Source: Oligoflexales bacterium
GTDB lineage: Bacteria > Bdellovibrionota > Oligoflexia > Oligoflexales > Oligoflexaceae
Assembly: GCA_015232735.1 (NCBI GenBank)
Contig: JADFZC010000061.1
Span: 1 to 10,849, forward strand
Direction of reading: 5' to 3'
DNA length: 10,849 nt
Within the stretch, counting starts at the first letter, position 1. Each line of letters starts with the position of its first letter. The notes below the pieces were generated by a model. The model was given only the letters and a program-made list of their open reading frames with translations, did no database searches and had not been told where the DNA came from. This document shows, piece after piece, positions 1 to 7,370 of this stretch. The position numbers were made by a program, and so were the translations under genes.

Positions 1-29
1 ATCAGGAGAGGTTTAAAGCCTCTCCTGAT
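1..29 (-). terminator. Perfect stem-loop downstream of the FGGY kinase gene
   Basis: An 11-bp perfect inverted repeat (arm ATCAGGAGAGG at 1-11, second arm at 19-29) encloses a 7-nt loop. It lies about 50 nt past the stop codon of the leftward kinase gene, where a transcription terminator is expected. The window ends at base 1, so the U-tract that would prove an intrinsic terminator cannot be seen. It could instead be a REP-like hairpin or an mRNA-stabilising structure. Confidence 0.55.
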
Positions 30-36
30 TCGACAC

Positions 37-54
37 CCGGTCCTTCAGGGCCGG
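37..54 (-). terminator. Second short GC-rich hairpin after the kinase gene
   Basis: CCGGTCC (37-43) pairs with GGGCCGG (48-54) around a 4-nt loop, giving 7 bp with one G-T wobble. It lies between the kinase stop codon and the perfect hairpin at 1-29. On the minus strand no U-run follows it, so it is more likely an accessory structure than a stand-alone intrinsic terminator. Confidence 0.3.
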
Positions 55-78
55 ATTTACCCCACGCCATACACACCC

Positions 79-1536
79 TTACCTTTGATCGACCAGCAGA
101 CTAAGCTCTTTGAGGAGAGGATCAAAATGGCTGTTTACATGTTTGTAAACCTTTTCGTTGAGTCTGTTGTAAACCTCCGTATTTTTGAAATTCGGCATGA
201 AGTGATCGCTGACACGGACCATTCTGGCAATCGCCTCCTCGTATGAGGCAAAAGCCCCCACCGCCATCCCTGCGTTGATAACACAGCCGACAGACGCGCT
301 GCCTTTCATCTGATTGCGATAGACTGGAACACCGAAAAGATCGGAGAAAATCTGCATGAAGGTGTCGCTGTTCGAGCCTCCTCCCGAGAGGATCAGTTTT
401 TCCAGTTTGATATCAAGTTCGTCAAACATCTTATCCATATGGTTTTTAAGAGTGAAACCAATTCCTTCCATCATTGAACGATACATGTGCGCCCTGCCAT
501 GCCGCCCGTCAAAGCCGAACATGACCCCTTTTCGAAAAGTTGCCTCGCTGGGCGGCGCCCAGTCATGAATCGTGACGAGACCTTCGCAGCCTGCCGGAAC
601 CTTTCCTGCCTCGGAATTGAAATAGTCTTCGATCGACGTCCCGTTGTTCCTGGCATGGTCCACAATACCTGTGCCAAACTGTTCGCAAAACCAGCTGATG
701 GTCCACATTCCGCGCCTGACCCCCATGCACTCGTACAGATAACGGCCGGGGATTGACGCCTGAAACGGCCAAAAATTTTTCGCATCCTTACGGTTTTCCT
801 CGCCATGGATCATGGCGCCAATATAGGTGCCCAGGGATATCAGCGCCGTCCCCCTTGCAAGCGAACCGGAACCAAGCGCCTCCACAGCCTTGTCGTGGGC
901 CGTGGCGACAACCGGCATACCGGCGGGAACACCGATCACTTTGGAAACCTCCTCTGTCACATACCCAAGAATCTCTCCCGGCTTAACCACGTCAAACAGC
1001 ATCTCCCGCGGAATATTGCAGCTCCTGAACAGTTCAGGGTCCGTGCTCCAGGTCCAGGTATCATTGTCCATAGGCCACCATCCGATGTAGTTGGCGCAAG
1101 TGTCCTTGAACTGGGCTGTAAGACGATGGGTAATATATCCCGAAGTGGTCGTTACGTAGCCGACATTGCCATAAGCATCGATATGCTTATATGGGTCATT
1201 TAAGCGCCTGTCCATCCAGTTGATGACAGGATAGGCAAGCTCGCCATTTTTCCTTAAAAGAGCCCTGCAGCAGCGAATGATGCATATTCCCATCGCCAGT
1301 ATGTCTTTTGGATCCCCTTTTACTTCATTTTTGAATTTGTGCATGACCTCCTGAAAGGCGAACTTGAGAGAATCCCAAAGATCGTCATCCGGATGCTCGG
1401 CCGCCAGCGGCACCGGGATTGCCAATTTGCGAAGGGCTTTCTTCCCCTCGCAAATGATGTTGCCGTTCAAATCGAATATGATCACCTTGGAACTTTGGGT
1501 TCCAACATCCACGCCCATCAAATACTTGTTTTTCAT
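79..1536 (-). CDS. FGGY-family carbohydrate kinase
   Basis: This 485-residue protein has the full length of an FGGY sugar kinase (xylulokinase/glycerol kinase superfamily), which phosphorylates a pentulose, hexulose or polyol with ATP in the cytoplasm. Visible motifs are the N-terminal phosphate-binding DVGTQSSK (residues 10-17), the substrate-domain WMDRR (107-111), AHDKAVEALGSG with the expected catalytic base Asp215, and the C-terminal ATPase-domain GGGSNSD (385-391) followed by FGVPVYR and a Gly/Ala-rich helix at about 412-429. The start is supported by AAAGGAGAG just upstream; an ATG 4 nt earlier is in another frame. It is the last gene of the leftward cluster, 148 nt after the GlcD-like gene, so it may be co-transcribed or have its own promoter. 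Context suggests it activates the keto-sugar made by the upstream dehydrogenases. The substrate is not determinable from motifs. Confidence 0.9.
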   Translation of the reverse strand: MKNKYLMGVDVGTQSSKVIIFDLNGNIICEGKKALRKLAIPVPLAAEHPDDDLWDSLKFAFQEVMHKFKNEVKGDPKDILAMGICIIRCCRALLRKNGELAYPVINWMDRRLNDPYKHIDAYGNVGYVTTTSGYITHRLTAQFKDTCANYIGWWPMDNDTWTWSTDPELFRSCNIPREMLFDVVKPGEILGYVTEEVSKVIGVPAGMPVVATAHDKAVEALGSGSLARGTALISLGTYIGAMIHGEENRKDAKNFWPFQASIPGRYLYECMGVRRGMWTISWFCEQFGTGIVDHARNNGTSIEDYFNSEAGKVPAGCEGLVTIHDWAPPSEATFRKGVMFGFDGRHGRAHMYRSMMEGIGFTLKNHMDKMFDELDIKLEKLILSGGGSNSDTFMQIFSDLFGVPVYRNQMKGSASVGCVINAGMAVGAFASYEEAIARMVRVSDHFMPNFKNTEVYNRLNEKVYKHVNSHFDPLLKELSLLVDQR

Positions 1537-1684
1537 CCATCTCTCCTTTATTGAAAAAAATTGTGTTCATAAATGACTGTAATATATGATCAAAAATCAA
1601 TTTTGTTTTCCAATCGTCCTGTCCACACAAATTCACTTGAATAAGTGTATAAAAAAGCACTCACAATAAAGTGAAGGGCCAAAA
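1537..1684 (-). promoter_or_regulatory. Kinase upstream region with three small dyads and a weak promoter candidate
   Basis: This AT-rich 148-nt gap between the GlcD-like gene and the kinase is much longer than the other gaps in the cluster. It contains three small inverted repeats: CAAAA/TTTTG at 1591-1605, CACTT/AAGTG at 1634-1647 and TCAC/GTGA at 1661-1674. On the minus strand a weak sigma-70-like pair can be drawn, TTCACT (1670-1675) and TATACA (1646-1651) with an 18-nt spacer, and the last two dyads overlap it. This would allow separate control of the kinase. The match is poor enough to arise by chance in AT-rich DNA, and no clear intrinsic terminator ends the upstream gene. Confidence 0.25.
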
Positions 1685-3223
1685 TCAATCCACCATGTTC
1701 GTCGGATTCCAAAGACCCTGTGGATCCAATGCCTTCTTTATCAGTCTCAAGGCCGTAAGGTAACCTTCATATGGCTTCACCTTCAAAAGATGCTTTTTCG
1801 TTTTCCCAATTCCGTTCTCCGCCGCTATGTTCTCTCCAAGGAGAGCCGCCTTGTTTGTCCACTCCTCGATGAGATCCTTTCCTGCCAAATATTGCAAATG
1901 ATCATCTGGCATGAAATTGACATGAAGATGAGAGCTGCCCGCATGACCAAAAATGGCCGCCTTAAGACCCCGATGATCCAGATCATCGCGATAGATCTTG
2001 AGAGCATCTGAAAAAGAGAGGCTCCTGAGGGAAATATCGCTTGAAAGCTTTCTGATTTGCGGATCAATCAGCCTTGCTTTGTCAATGAGCCTGTTCACCG
2101 ATTCTGGTGCGGCATGACGGAATTTGCGGGCCTTTGCTATCTCATTTTCACCGGAAAAACTCCAGGTCGTATCGATATTGCAGCCAAACCTTTTCGAAAG
2201 ATCGAGAATCTCATGGAGCTTCGCCTCGATTTTTTCACTGTCATCCCCATGCAATTCCAGATAAACGAGCGATACAACCCCGGGAGGAAAGGATGGGAAC
2301 TTCCTAAGCTCGCTGTTTGTCCCTCTCAGTAGCGATATGGAATCGATTGTGTTTTTGTCCATGAATTCGATCGCAACGATCCTTGCATCATCCCCCGGCT
2401 TTCGACCCTCCCTGACAGATTCGATAAAGCCGGCCGAGCCCTCCTCGTTTTCAAAAAAGAAGAAAATCCCCCACATCTGCGTGGGCATTCTGACAAGATC
2501 AAGGGTAAGCCCGGTTATGACGCCGTACATACCTTCGCTTCCCAGATAAATATCGATAAGATCGGTGCCGACATATTTTTCCAGTATATTTTGATCCAGC
2601 CTGATCTCTTCGCCGTCAGGCAGACGAAGATATCCTCTTTCAAAAACATATTCACCTCTTCGCAGCAAAAAAGCCCTGCCCCTCGCATCCAAGATCCGAA
2701 TCGCCTTGATGTAATGCGACGCCGGTCCATACTCCAGCGAGCATGGACCGCTGGCATTTGTGGATGCGATGCCTCCTATCGTCGCGGAGGCTTCCGTAGG
2801 ATCCGGCGGCCAGAAATATCTTTTGGATTGCCGATATTCCTCAAAGGTTCTCAGCGAAGCGTCATCCCAGCCTGTCGTGTCGAAATTTCCATGGGCAAGG
2901 GACTTCTGCAACTCCTCAAGAGTCACCCCGGGTTCAAGGCTGACCTGGAAATTTCCGGACATTTCCCTGACCAGACCCGTAATTCTCTTCATGAATGACA
3001 GATTGAGGATGTGACCTGACGATGGTACCGCACCTCCGGCTATTCCCGTTTTCGCGCCCTGTATCGTAATAGGGATTCCTTGTGAAAAGAGCGTTTGCAC
3101 AATATGCTCCACATCGGCCTGGCTCTGGGGAAAGGAGATCGTTTCAGCCTTTCCCCTCAGCCTGGATTCATCTTCCAAATAGCTTTGGTACCTTTCATCA
3201 AGTATCTTTATTTCTTTGCTCAT
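1685..3223 (-). CDS. GlcD/D-lactate dehydrogenase-type FAD-binding oxidoreductase
   Basis: This 512-residue flavoprotein belongs to the VAO/PCMH superfamily (FAD_binding_4 plus FAD-oxidase C-terminal domain), whose GlcD and D-LDH members oxidise 2-hydroxy acids to 2-keto acids. The FAD-binding half shows PITIQGAKTGIAGGAVP (51-67), PPDPTEASATIGGIASTNAS (139-158) and GSEGMYGVITGLTLDLVRMP (228-247). The C-terminal half shows GHAGSSHLHVN (426-436) and the closing LDPQGLWNP (499-507). The usual EHGIG signature reads ENGIGK (469-474), so a normally conserved His is Asn. No signal peptide is seen, so it should be cytoplasmic. Its start lies inside the etfA reading frame (26-nt overlap) with only a weak Shine-Dalgarno sequence, implying coupling. 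Next to ETF genes and without a GlcF partner, it probably hands electrons to ETF, as LctD does in the LctBCD lactate dehydrogenase complex. Confidence 0.88.
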   Translation of the reverse strand: MSKEIKILDERYQSYLEDESRLRGKAETISFPQSQADVEHIVQTLFSQGIPITIQGAKTGIAGGAVPSSGHILNLSFMKRITGLVREMSGNFQVSLEPGVTLEELQKSLAHGNFDTTGWDDASLRTFEEYRQSKRYFWPPDPTEASATIGGIASTNASGPCSLEYGPASHYIKAIRILDARGRAFLLRRGEYVFERGYLRLPDGEEIRLDQNILEKYVGTDLIDIYLGSEGMYGVITGLTLDLVRMPTQMWGIFFFFENEEGSAGFIESVREGRKPGDDARIVAIEFMDKNTIDSISLLRGTNSELRKFPSFPPGVVSLVYLELHGDDSEKIEAKLHEILDLSKRFGCNIDTTWSFSGENEIAKARKFRHAAPESVNRLIDKARLIDPQIRKLSSDISLRSLSFSDALKIYRDDLDHRGLKAAIFGHAGSSHLHVNFMPDDHLQYLAGKDLIEEWTNKAALLGENIAAENGIGKTKKHLLKVKPYEGYLTALRLIKKALDPQGLWNPTNMVD

Positions 3224-4172
3224 TTACTATTTTTTCCAGTTCCAAAAGAGTCTCAAGAAGATCATCGACGATGCCAACGTCGGCGATCTTGAAAATGGGG
3301 GCTTTGGGATCGGTATTTATCGCTACGATCAGTTTGCTGCCCCGAATACCGAAGGTGAAAGCGCCCATGCCGGAAATTCCGGCTGCTATGCAGACGGACG
3401 GGGAGACGACGGCTCCGCTCGCTCCTATAAGCCTCTCCATCTCCATCCAGCCATTCATGACGACGGGCCGGCTGGCGCATGGTTCCGCACCCAGGGAGCG
3501 GGCCACGTTTTGAAGCCGTAAGGTCCTATCCTTGCTCCCTGAACCAAGTCCAAGGGCCACAATAAAATCAGCGGAGGTAAAATCCACTGTTTTATTTTCA
3601 GGTATCAGAGAAAAATCATTATCCTCCTGGTCAGAAGAAGAGGCAACAATGTGATCGTCCAAAATCTGTGGATCGACTTTTTCAAAACCGATAGGCTTTG
3701 ACGCCTGTTTTGCCACAGAGATACAAAATGGACTTGACGCCAGGGAGAATCGGGCGCTGAGATGGTGGCCGTAAGCCTCCCTTTCAACCTCCAGTTTCCC
3801 TCCGGAGACAAAACACCTCTCGATATTTATGGAAGAGCTTCCTTTCAGACGATATGCCAAACGGGTGGCAAGCTCTCCCCCAAGGCCATCGCCGGGAAAC
3901 ATGATCAGATCGACCCTGCTTTGGCCGTGAATGCCTAAAAGCTCATCCAAAAAAAGTTCAGGCTTGTGTGACATTGAAATTCCAATTCGCAGCACCCTTG
4001 TCAGCCGAAAAGAAAAGCGGGGGATCTCGTCTTCCTTCTTTCCGCAATAAAAATACCACAATTCGACACTGTCAAAGCATGAGGAAAGTGGAGAAAAGAC
4101 AAGATCTAGCTCGGCAGCCATCCTCGACAGGGATGAACTTTGGGCATATAAAACAAGGGCGGCTTTCATCAT
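3198..4172 (-). CDS. etfA: Electron transfer flavoprotein, alpha subunit (divergent)
   Basis: This 324-residue protein is normal in length for ETF alpha, which carries the FAD that collects electrons from flavoprotein dehydrogenases. The C-terminal FAD domain is clear: VALGLGSGSKD (205-215), ASRPVV with the conserved Arg235, LIGASGAVVSP (248-258), CIAAGISG (261-268) and AINTDPKAPIFKIADVGIVDD (284-304). The first 190 residues are poorly conserved, as is usual. Two substitutions stand out: the canonical QxGQTG reads LIGASG, and GISGAIQH reads GISGMGAF, so the FAD-contacting His is Phe272. It overlaps etfB by 4 nt (ATGA), with GGGGAG six bases before its start, and its 3' end overlaps the GlcD-like gene by 26 nt. 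It is surely an ETF alpha fold; whether it is bifurcating or conventional is open. Confidence 0.9.
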   Translation of the reverse strand: MMKAALVLYAQSSSLSRMAAELDLVFSPLSSCFDSVELWYFYCGKKEDEIPRFSFRLTRVLRIGISMSHKPELFLDELLGIHGQSRVDLIMFPGDGLGGELATRLAYRLKGSSSINIERCFVSGGKLEVEREAYGHHLSARFSLASSPFCISVAKQASKPIGFEKVDPQILDDHIVASSSDQEDNDFSLIPENKTVDFTSADFIVALGLGSGSKDRTLRLQNVARSLGAEPCASRPVVMNGWMEMERLIGASGAVVSPSVCIAAGISGMGAFTFGIRGSKLIVAINTDPKAPIFKIADVGIVDDLLETLLELEKIVNEQRNKDT

Positions 4173-4993
4173 TTGCCACTCCCCTTCAAAAAGTGTTCGA
4201 ACAAATATTTCGCCTTTTCAGCGGGAGTCCTGCCATCGATCATCTTGAGAGTGCGCCCGGTTTTTTGCCGTTTGAGTTCCAAGAGCAGCCTGTCGCTTTC
4301 GGTGAGCGCATTATTATCCAGGTCCAGATCCGCCAAAGAGACTCTTAAAATGGCTTTCTTTGATCCCGCCAATTTTTCTTTCAGGGTGGGAACCCTTAAA
4401 TACGCATGATCCGGCGTGTTGCCGACGATAAGAACGACAGGCAATGAAATGCTCTGAATCAAAGTTCCTCCATCGACCATGCTTGTCACTTTCAGGCGGC
4501 CAGCGCCGTCCAGCGTAACATTCATGACATCGCGAACGCAGGGCCAGCCTAGCCGCTCGGCGACCAGATATCCGGTCTGCCCGTTTTCCCCGATGCCGCC
4601 CTGTTTTCCGAGCAGAACAAGCTCGTCGCCTCCCATCTTCTCGACATATCGCGAGATGAGAAGCGAAGTTGCTGTCGGATTAAACCTCAGGTCCTGACTG
4701 TCATCGCAGGATATTCGGATTGCCCTGTCATATGGCAGCGCAAGCAGATGCCTCAAAAAAAGATCCCCGGGCGATCCATCCACTGTAAGGGCGCTCAAAC
4801 GCGATGAAGCGGAAAGATGCCTTGCCTCCCCGGATATTTTAATGGCCAACTCAAGGGCGCTTTCATCGTAACACCCGAAAAGCGCTCTGGCAAAGCGGGT
4901 ATCCGGGAATTTTTGACCGCCATGAACAACCCAGTCACCCTCGCCAAGCGTGCTCCAGTCTATTGTGGTTTTAAAACAAACTGCTATCTTCAT
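4169..4993 (-). CDS. etfB: Electron transfer flavoprotein, beta subunit (divergent)
   Basis: At 274 residues this is slightly longer than typical ETF beta. Recognisable features are the N-terminal MKIAVCFK strand, YDESALELA (42-50) matching the family DExALE segment, LVLLGKQGG (125-133) followed by GQTGYLVAERLGWPCV (138-153), and LPVVLIVGNTPDHAYLRVPT (184-203) matching the family PRYPSLP region. The nucleotide-binding loop is atypical: GKQGGIGENGQTG (129-141) lacks the Asp residues of the usual GKQAIDxD motif. Family knowledge says this subunit binds AMP in conventional ETFs and a second FAD in bifurcating ones. Its start overlaps the preceding FAD-oxidoreductase gene by 4 nt (ATGA) without a strong Shine-Dalgarno sequence, so translation is likely coupled. 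A tail beyond residue 225 extends past the core, as in other EtfB proteins that wrap around EtfA. Confidence 0.9.
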   Translation of the reverse strand: MKIAVCFKTTIDWSTLGEGDWVVHGGQKFPDTRFARALFGCYDESALELAIKISGEARHLSASSRLSALTVDGSPGDLFLRHLLALPYDRAIRISCDDSQDLRFNPTATSLLISRYVEKMGGDELVLLGKQGGIGENGQTGYLVAERLGWPCVRDVMNVTLDGAGRLKVTSMVDGGTLIQSISLPVVLIVGNTPDHAYLRVPTLKEKLAGSKKAILRVSLADLDLDNNALTESDRLLLELKRQKTGRTLKMIDGRTPAEKAKYLFEHFLKGSGK

Positions 4994-6447
4994 TTTTCCA
5001 TCGGATAAATTGTACCTGAGTTCATGATATTGCCAGGATCAAAAACCTCCTTCAGACCTTTCAATATGTAATAGGCCGATCCATGCTCTTCTTTTGTCCA
5101 GTTCGTTCGATATTTGCCTATGCCATGATGGTGAACCATCGATCCGCCGGCCTTCAAGGCTTCCTCGACGATGAGTGCATTGAGAGGAATGTGGTACTTG
5201 TGGATCTCCTCCTCGATCCTGCAGTTCACGACGTTGTAATCGTAAACAAAATAAATGTTGGTACCGGTCTGGTAGCTATGCGATGAATGGGCCCCAAGCA
5301 TCGTGAGATCGTCAGCGTGCGGAAACTCCTCGCGAATCCGTTTTATCGTATTTACATACATATCGTGGATTATGTCCCAGTTCCCAGAAACCTCCGTGGT
5401 GAACCCCATATTGAGGTTCTTGCGGATGAATTCGCGTTCGGCTGCGATCTTGTCAGGTCCCCAGTTAAGGTGGGCAAACCAGTTTTCAATGATCTTTGAA
5501 TCGAGCCGCCTCACCTCTTTGTGCTTGGATATGATCTCCTCGATACCCTCGCCTGTCGCCCGGGCGATACCCGCGGGTCCTTCGGCCACGAAGATTAAAA
5601 CGCAGTCATCCCCTGCAAACTGGTTAAAGCCATGCTGGGCGCCATCTTCGGCATCATAGAGCCGGGCTACCGACGGACGATAACCGCTTACCATCACCTC
5701 GCGCAGAAGTTCAAAGCCAAGTTTCATATCTCTCAGGGCATAACCGTAAAAAAGGTTGTTTTCAGGCTGGTATTTGAATATCTTGACCGTGACTTCCGTG
5801 ATATAACAGATTGCGCCTTCGTTGCCGATGATCACATGACGGATGTCGGGACCGCAAGCCCTTCGCGGGACATTTTTGATCCTGGTGATTTCACCGTTTG
5901 GAAAGACAGCCTCAAGACCCACAACCATATCCTCAATGCCTCCATAAAGAGTTGAAAATTGGCCTATGCTCCTTGTGGCGACAAGTCCACCCATCTGTGC
6001 GAGCGGCTTGGACTGCGGGGAATGTCCCGTCGTATAGCCGTTATCTCTCAGCTGGTTTTCAAGATATTCCAGGTTGACGCCGCACTGGGCGGTAACCAGC
6101 ATGTTACAGGTGTCTATTTTAATGATTTTATTCATCTCCGATCCGTCAAGAACCACGGAGTTCTCGACAACAGCCTCAAGCCCCCCTTCGGTTGCGGATG
6201 ATCCGGTACGCGGAATGCATGTGATATGATGCTGATTCAAAAACTTGAGAACTTCGGAAACCTCTTTTGCACTCTTCAGCTTCACGACTGCCGCGGGAAG
6301 AGGCGGTGTATAGATTCCAAAAATGCTTTCAAGCTTCCTGTAGCGATCGTGGCTGTTCTCTTTAAGCACCTTGTCGTCAGTGACCACCCGCTCGGGACTG
6401 ACGATTTTTTTAAGACCCTCGACGATGGCCTCTCTGGATATTTTCAT
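4990..6447 (-). CDS. Alkyl-DHAP synthase-like FAD-binding oxidoreductase
   Basis: This VAO/PCMH-type flavoprotein has about 485 residues. FAD-binding segments are PRTGSSATEGG (79-89), GHSPQSKPLAQMGGLVATRS (141-160) and GNEGAICYITEVTVKI (208-223). The C-terminal half contains SGYRPSVARLYDAED (254-268), GAHSSHSYQTGTNIYF (385-400) and VHHHGIGKYR (438-447). The triple-His HHHGIG is characteristic of alkyldihydroxyacetonephosphate synthase and its bacterial relatives, rather than the EHGIG of GlcD. Bacterial members are mostly uncharacterised dehydrogenases, and the ETF genes that follow argue for a dehydrogenase rather than ether-lipid synthesis. An in-frame ATG 18 nt upstream (6465) has no ribosome-binding site; ATG 6447 has GGGAG eight bases before it, so I prefer it. 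The gene lies 57 nt after the SDR gene and overlaps etfB by 4 nt. Confidence 0.85.
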   Translation of the reverse strand: MKISREAIVEGLKKIVSPERVVTDDKVLKENSHDRYRKLESIFGIYTPPLPAAVVKLKSAKEVSEVLKFLNQHHITCIPRTGSSATEGGLEAVVENSVVLDGSEMNKIIKIDTCNMLVTAQCGVNLEYLENQLRDNGYTTGHSPQSKPLAQMGGLVATRSIGQFSTLYGGIEDMVVGLEAVFPNGEITRIKNVPRRACGPDIRHVIIGNEGAICYITEVTVKIFKYQPENNLFYGYALRDMKLGFELLREVMVSGYRPSVARLYDAEDGAQHGFNQFAGDDCVLIFVAEGPAGIARATGEGIEEIISKHKEVRRLDSKIIENWFAHLNWGPDKIAAEREFIRKNLNMGFTTEVSGNWDIIHDMYVNTIKRIREEFPHADDLTMLGAHSSHSYQTGTNIYFVYDYNVVNCRIEEEIHKYHIPLNALIVEEALKAGGSMVHHHGIGKYRTNWTKEEHGSAYYILKGLKEVFDPGNIMNSGTIYPMEK

Positions 6448-6504
6448 ATGACTGACTCCCAACACATTGATTTAACGTTTAATGGACAACAGCGGACAAC
6501 TCTG

Positions 6505-7290
6505 TCAGCGCACGAGATATCCGCCATCCACAACAAGCAAGTGACCGTTTACATAATCCGATGCCCTGCTAGCCAAAAAGACCACGGCCCCCATCAGATC
6601 CTGTGTGTCACCCCAGCGATTTGCGGGGATATGATTGAGAACGCGCTGGTTGGTCTCCGGGTTTTCTCTTGTCTTTGTCGTTATTTCCGTTGCGAAATAC
6701 CCTGGGGCGATTCCATTGACCTGAATATTGTACTGTCCGAGTTCATCACAGTAGGCCTTGGTGAATCCCGCAAGAGCATGCTTTGTAGCGGAATAGGCGG
6801 GAGACCATTGCCCCCCCAGATAGGAAAAGAGGGAACAGATATTGACGATCTTGCCGCTTCTCTGGGGGATCATTTTTTTAATAGCCTCATGGGAAAGCTC
6901 AAATGCGGCGGTGAGGTTTACGGCAATCATGGGATCCCAGTCATTTCTTCCAAATTCCAAAACGGTGTTCAACTTGCATATGCCAGCATTATTCACCAAA
7001 ATGTCGACCCTTCCGAAGTGTTTTGCGCACTCTTCAATGATTTTGTGCGGAACGCCATTTTCCGTTATGTCGGCAACCATGAATTCGGCTTTGACGCCCT
7101 GTTTTTCAATCAATTCCCTCGTCCTTCCATCTTCGGCTATGATGCTGGGAATAAAAACATTGGCACCAGCCTTGGCAAGTGCCAGGGCAAATGCCTGCCC
7201 AAGACCGCTGTTGCCGCCTGTGACGATGGCGGTCTTCCCCTTGAGTGAAAAGAAATCCATTGAAAAATTTTCGATAGACAGACTGGACAT
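6505..7290 (-). CDS. Short-chain dehydrogenase/reductase, KduD-like
   Basis: This 261-residue classical SDR is an NAD(P)-dependent alcohol or ketone oxidoreductase. It shows the Rossmann motif TGGNSGLG (24-31), NNAG (100-103), Asn125 and the catalytic Ser153, Tyr166 and Lys170 (YSATK). The tail RWGDTQDL and DYVNGHLLVVDGGYLVR (245-261) closely resembles the 2-deoxy-D-gluconate 3-dehydrogenase/KduD group acting on sugar acids, though SDR substrate calls from sequence are weak. It is the first gene of the leftward cluster and is preceded by AGGAG nine bases before ATG 7290. An alternative start at Met11 (7260) would match the shorter family N-terminus, but has no comparable ribosome-binding site. 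It likely oxidises a hydroxyl of the imported substrate or reduces a keto intermediate. Confidence 0.9.
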   Translation of the reverse strand: MSSLSIENFSMDFFSLKGKTAIVTGGNSGLGQAFALALAKAGANVFIPSIIAEDGRTRELIEKQGVKAEFMVADITENGVPHKIIEECAKHFGRVDILVNNAGICKLNTVLEFGRNDWDPMIAVNLTAAFELSHEAIKKMIPQRSGKIVNICSLFSYLGGQWSPAYSATKHALAGFTKAYCDELGQYNIQVNGIAPGYFATEITTKTRENPETNQRVLNHIPANRWGDTQDLMGAVVFLASRASDYVNGHLLVVDGGYLVR

Positions 7291-7353
7291 ATGATGGTTC
7301 TCCTAAATATATGAATCATGATTAAAAAAAAGCCAATACCTAATGATGGTTCT
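7291..7353 (-). repeat. 11-bp direct repeat in the SDR-gene leader
   Basis: ATGATGGTTCT occurs exactly at 7291-7301 and 7343-7353, 52 nt apart start to start. On the transcribed strand it reads AGAACCATCAT; the proximal copy joins the ribosome-binding site to the start codon. Between the copies are the palindrome AATCATGATT (7314-7323) and an 8-nt A-tract. The repeat could be an operator pair or a leader RNA element; no known binding motif is recognised. Confidence 0.35.
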
Positions 7354-7370
7354 TTTAATTTACTATGTGA

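Noticed and set aside
471..806. Minus-strand 111-codon open frame inside the kinase gene
   Set aside because: It is a frame-shifted shadow of the FGGY kinase coding sequence with no domain of its own.
1651..1674. Intrinsic terminator after the GlcD-like gene
   Set aside because: The only stem (TCAC/GTGA) is four base pairs and AT-rich; the following T-run is suggestive, but the hairpin is too weak to call.
6448..6465. Upstream ATG (6465) as start of the AGPS-like oxidoreductase
   Set aside because: No ribosome-binding site precedes it, and the GGGAG within this stretch is correctly spaced for the later ATG at 6447.
6226..7248. 340-codon rightward open frame opposite the SDR gene
   Set aside because: It lies antisense to two genes with clear family motifs, spans their junction, and its translation shows no recognisable domain; it is a codon-bias shadow.
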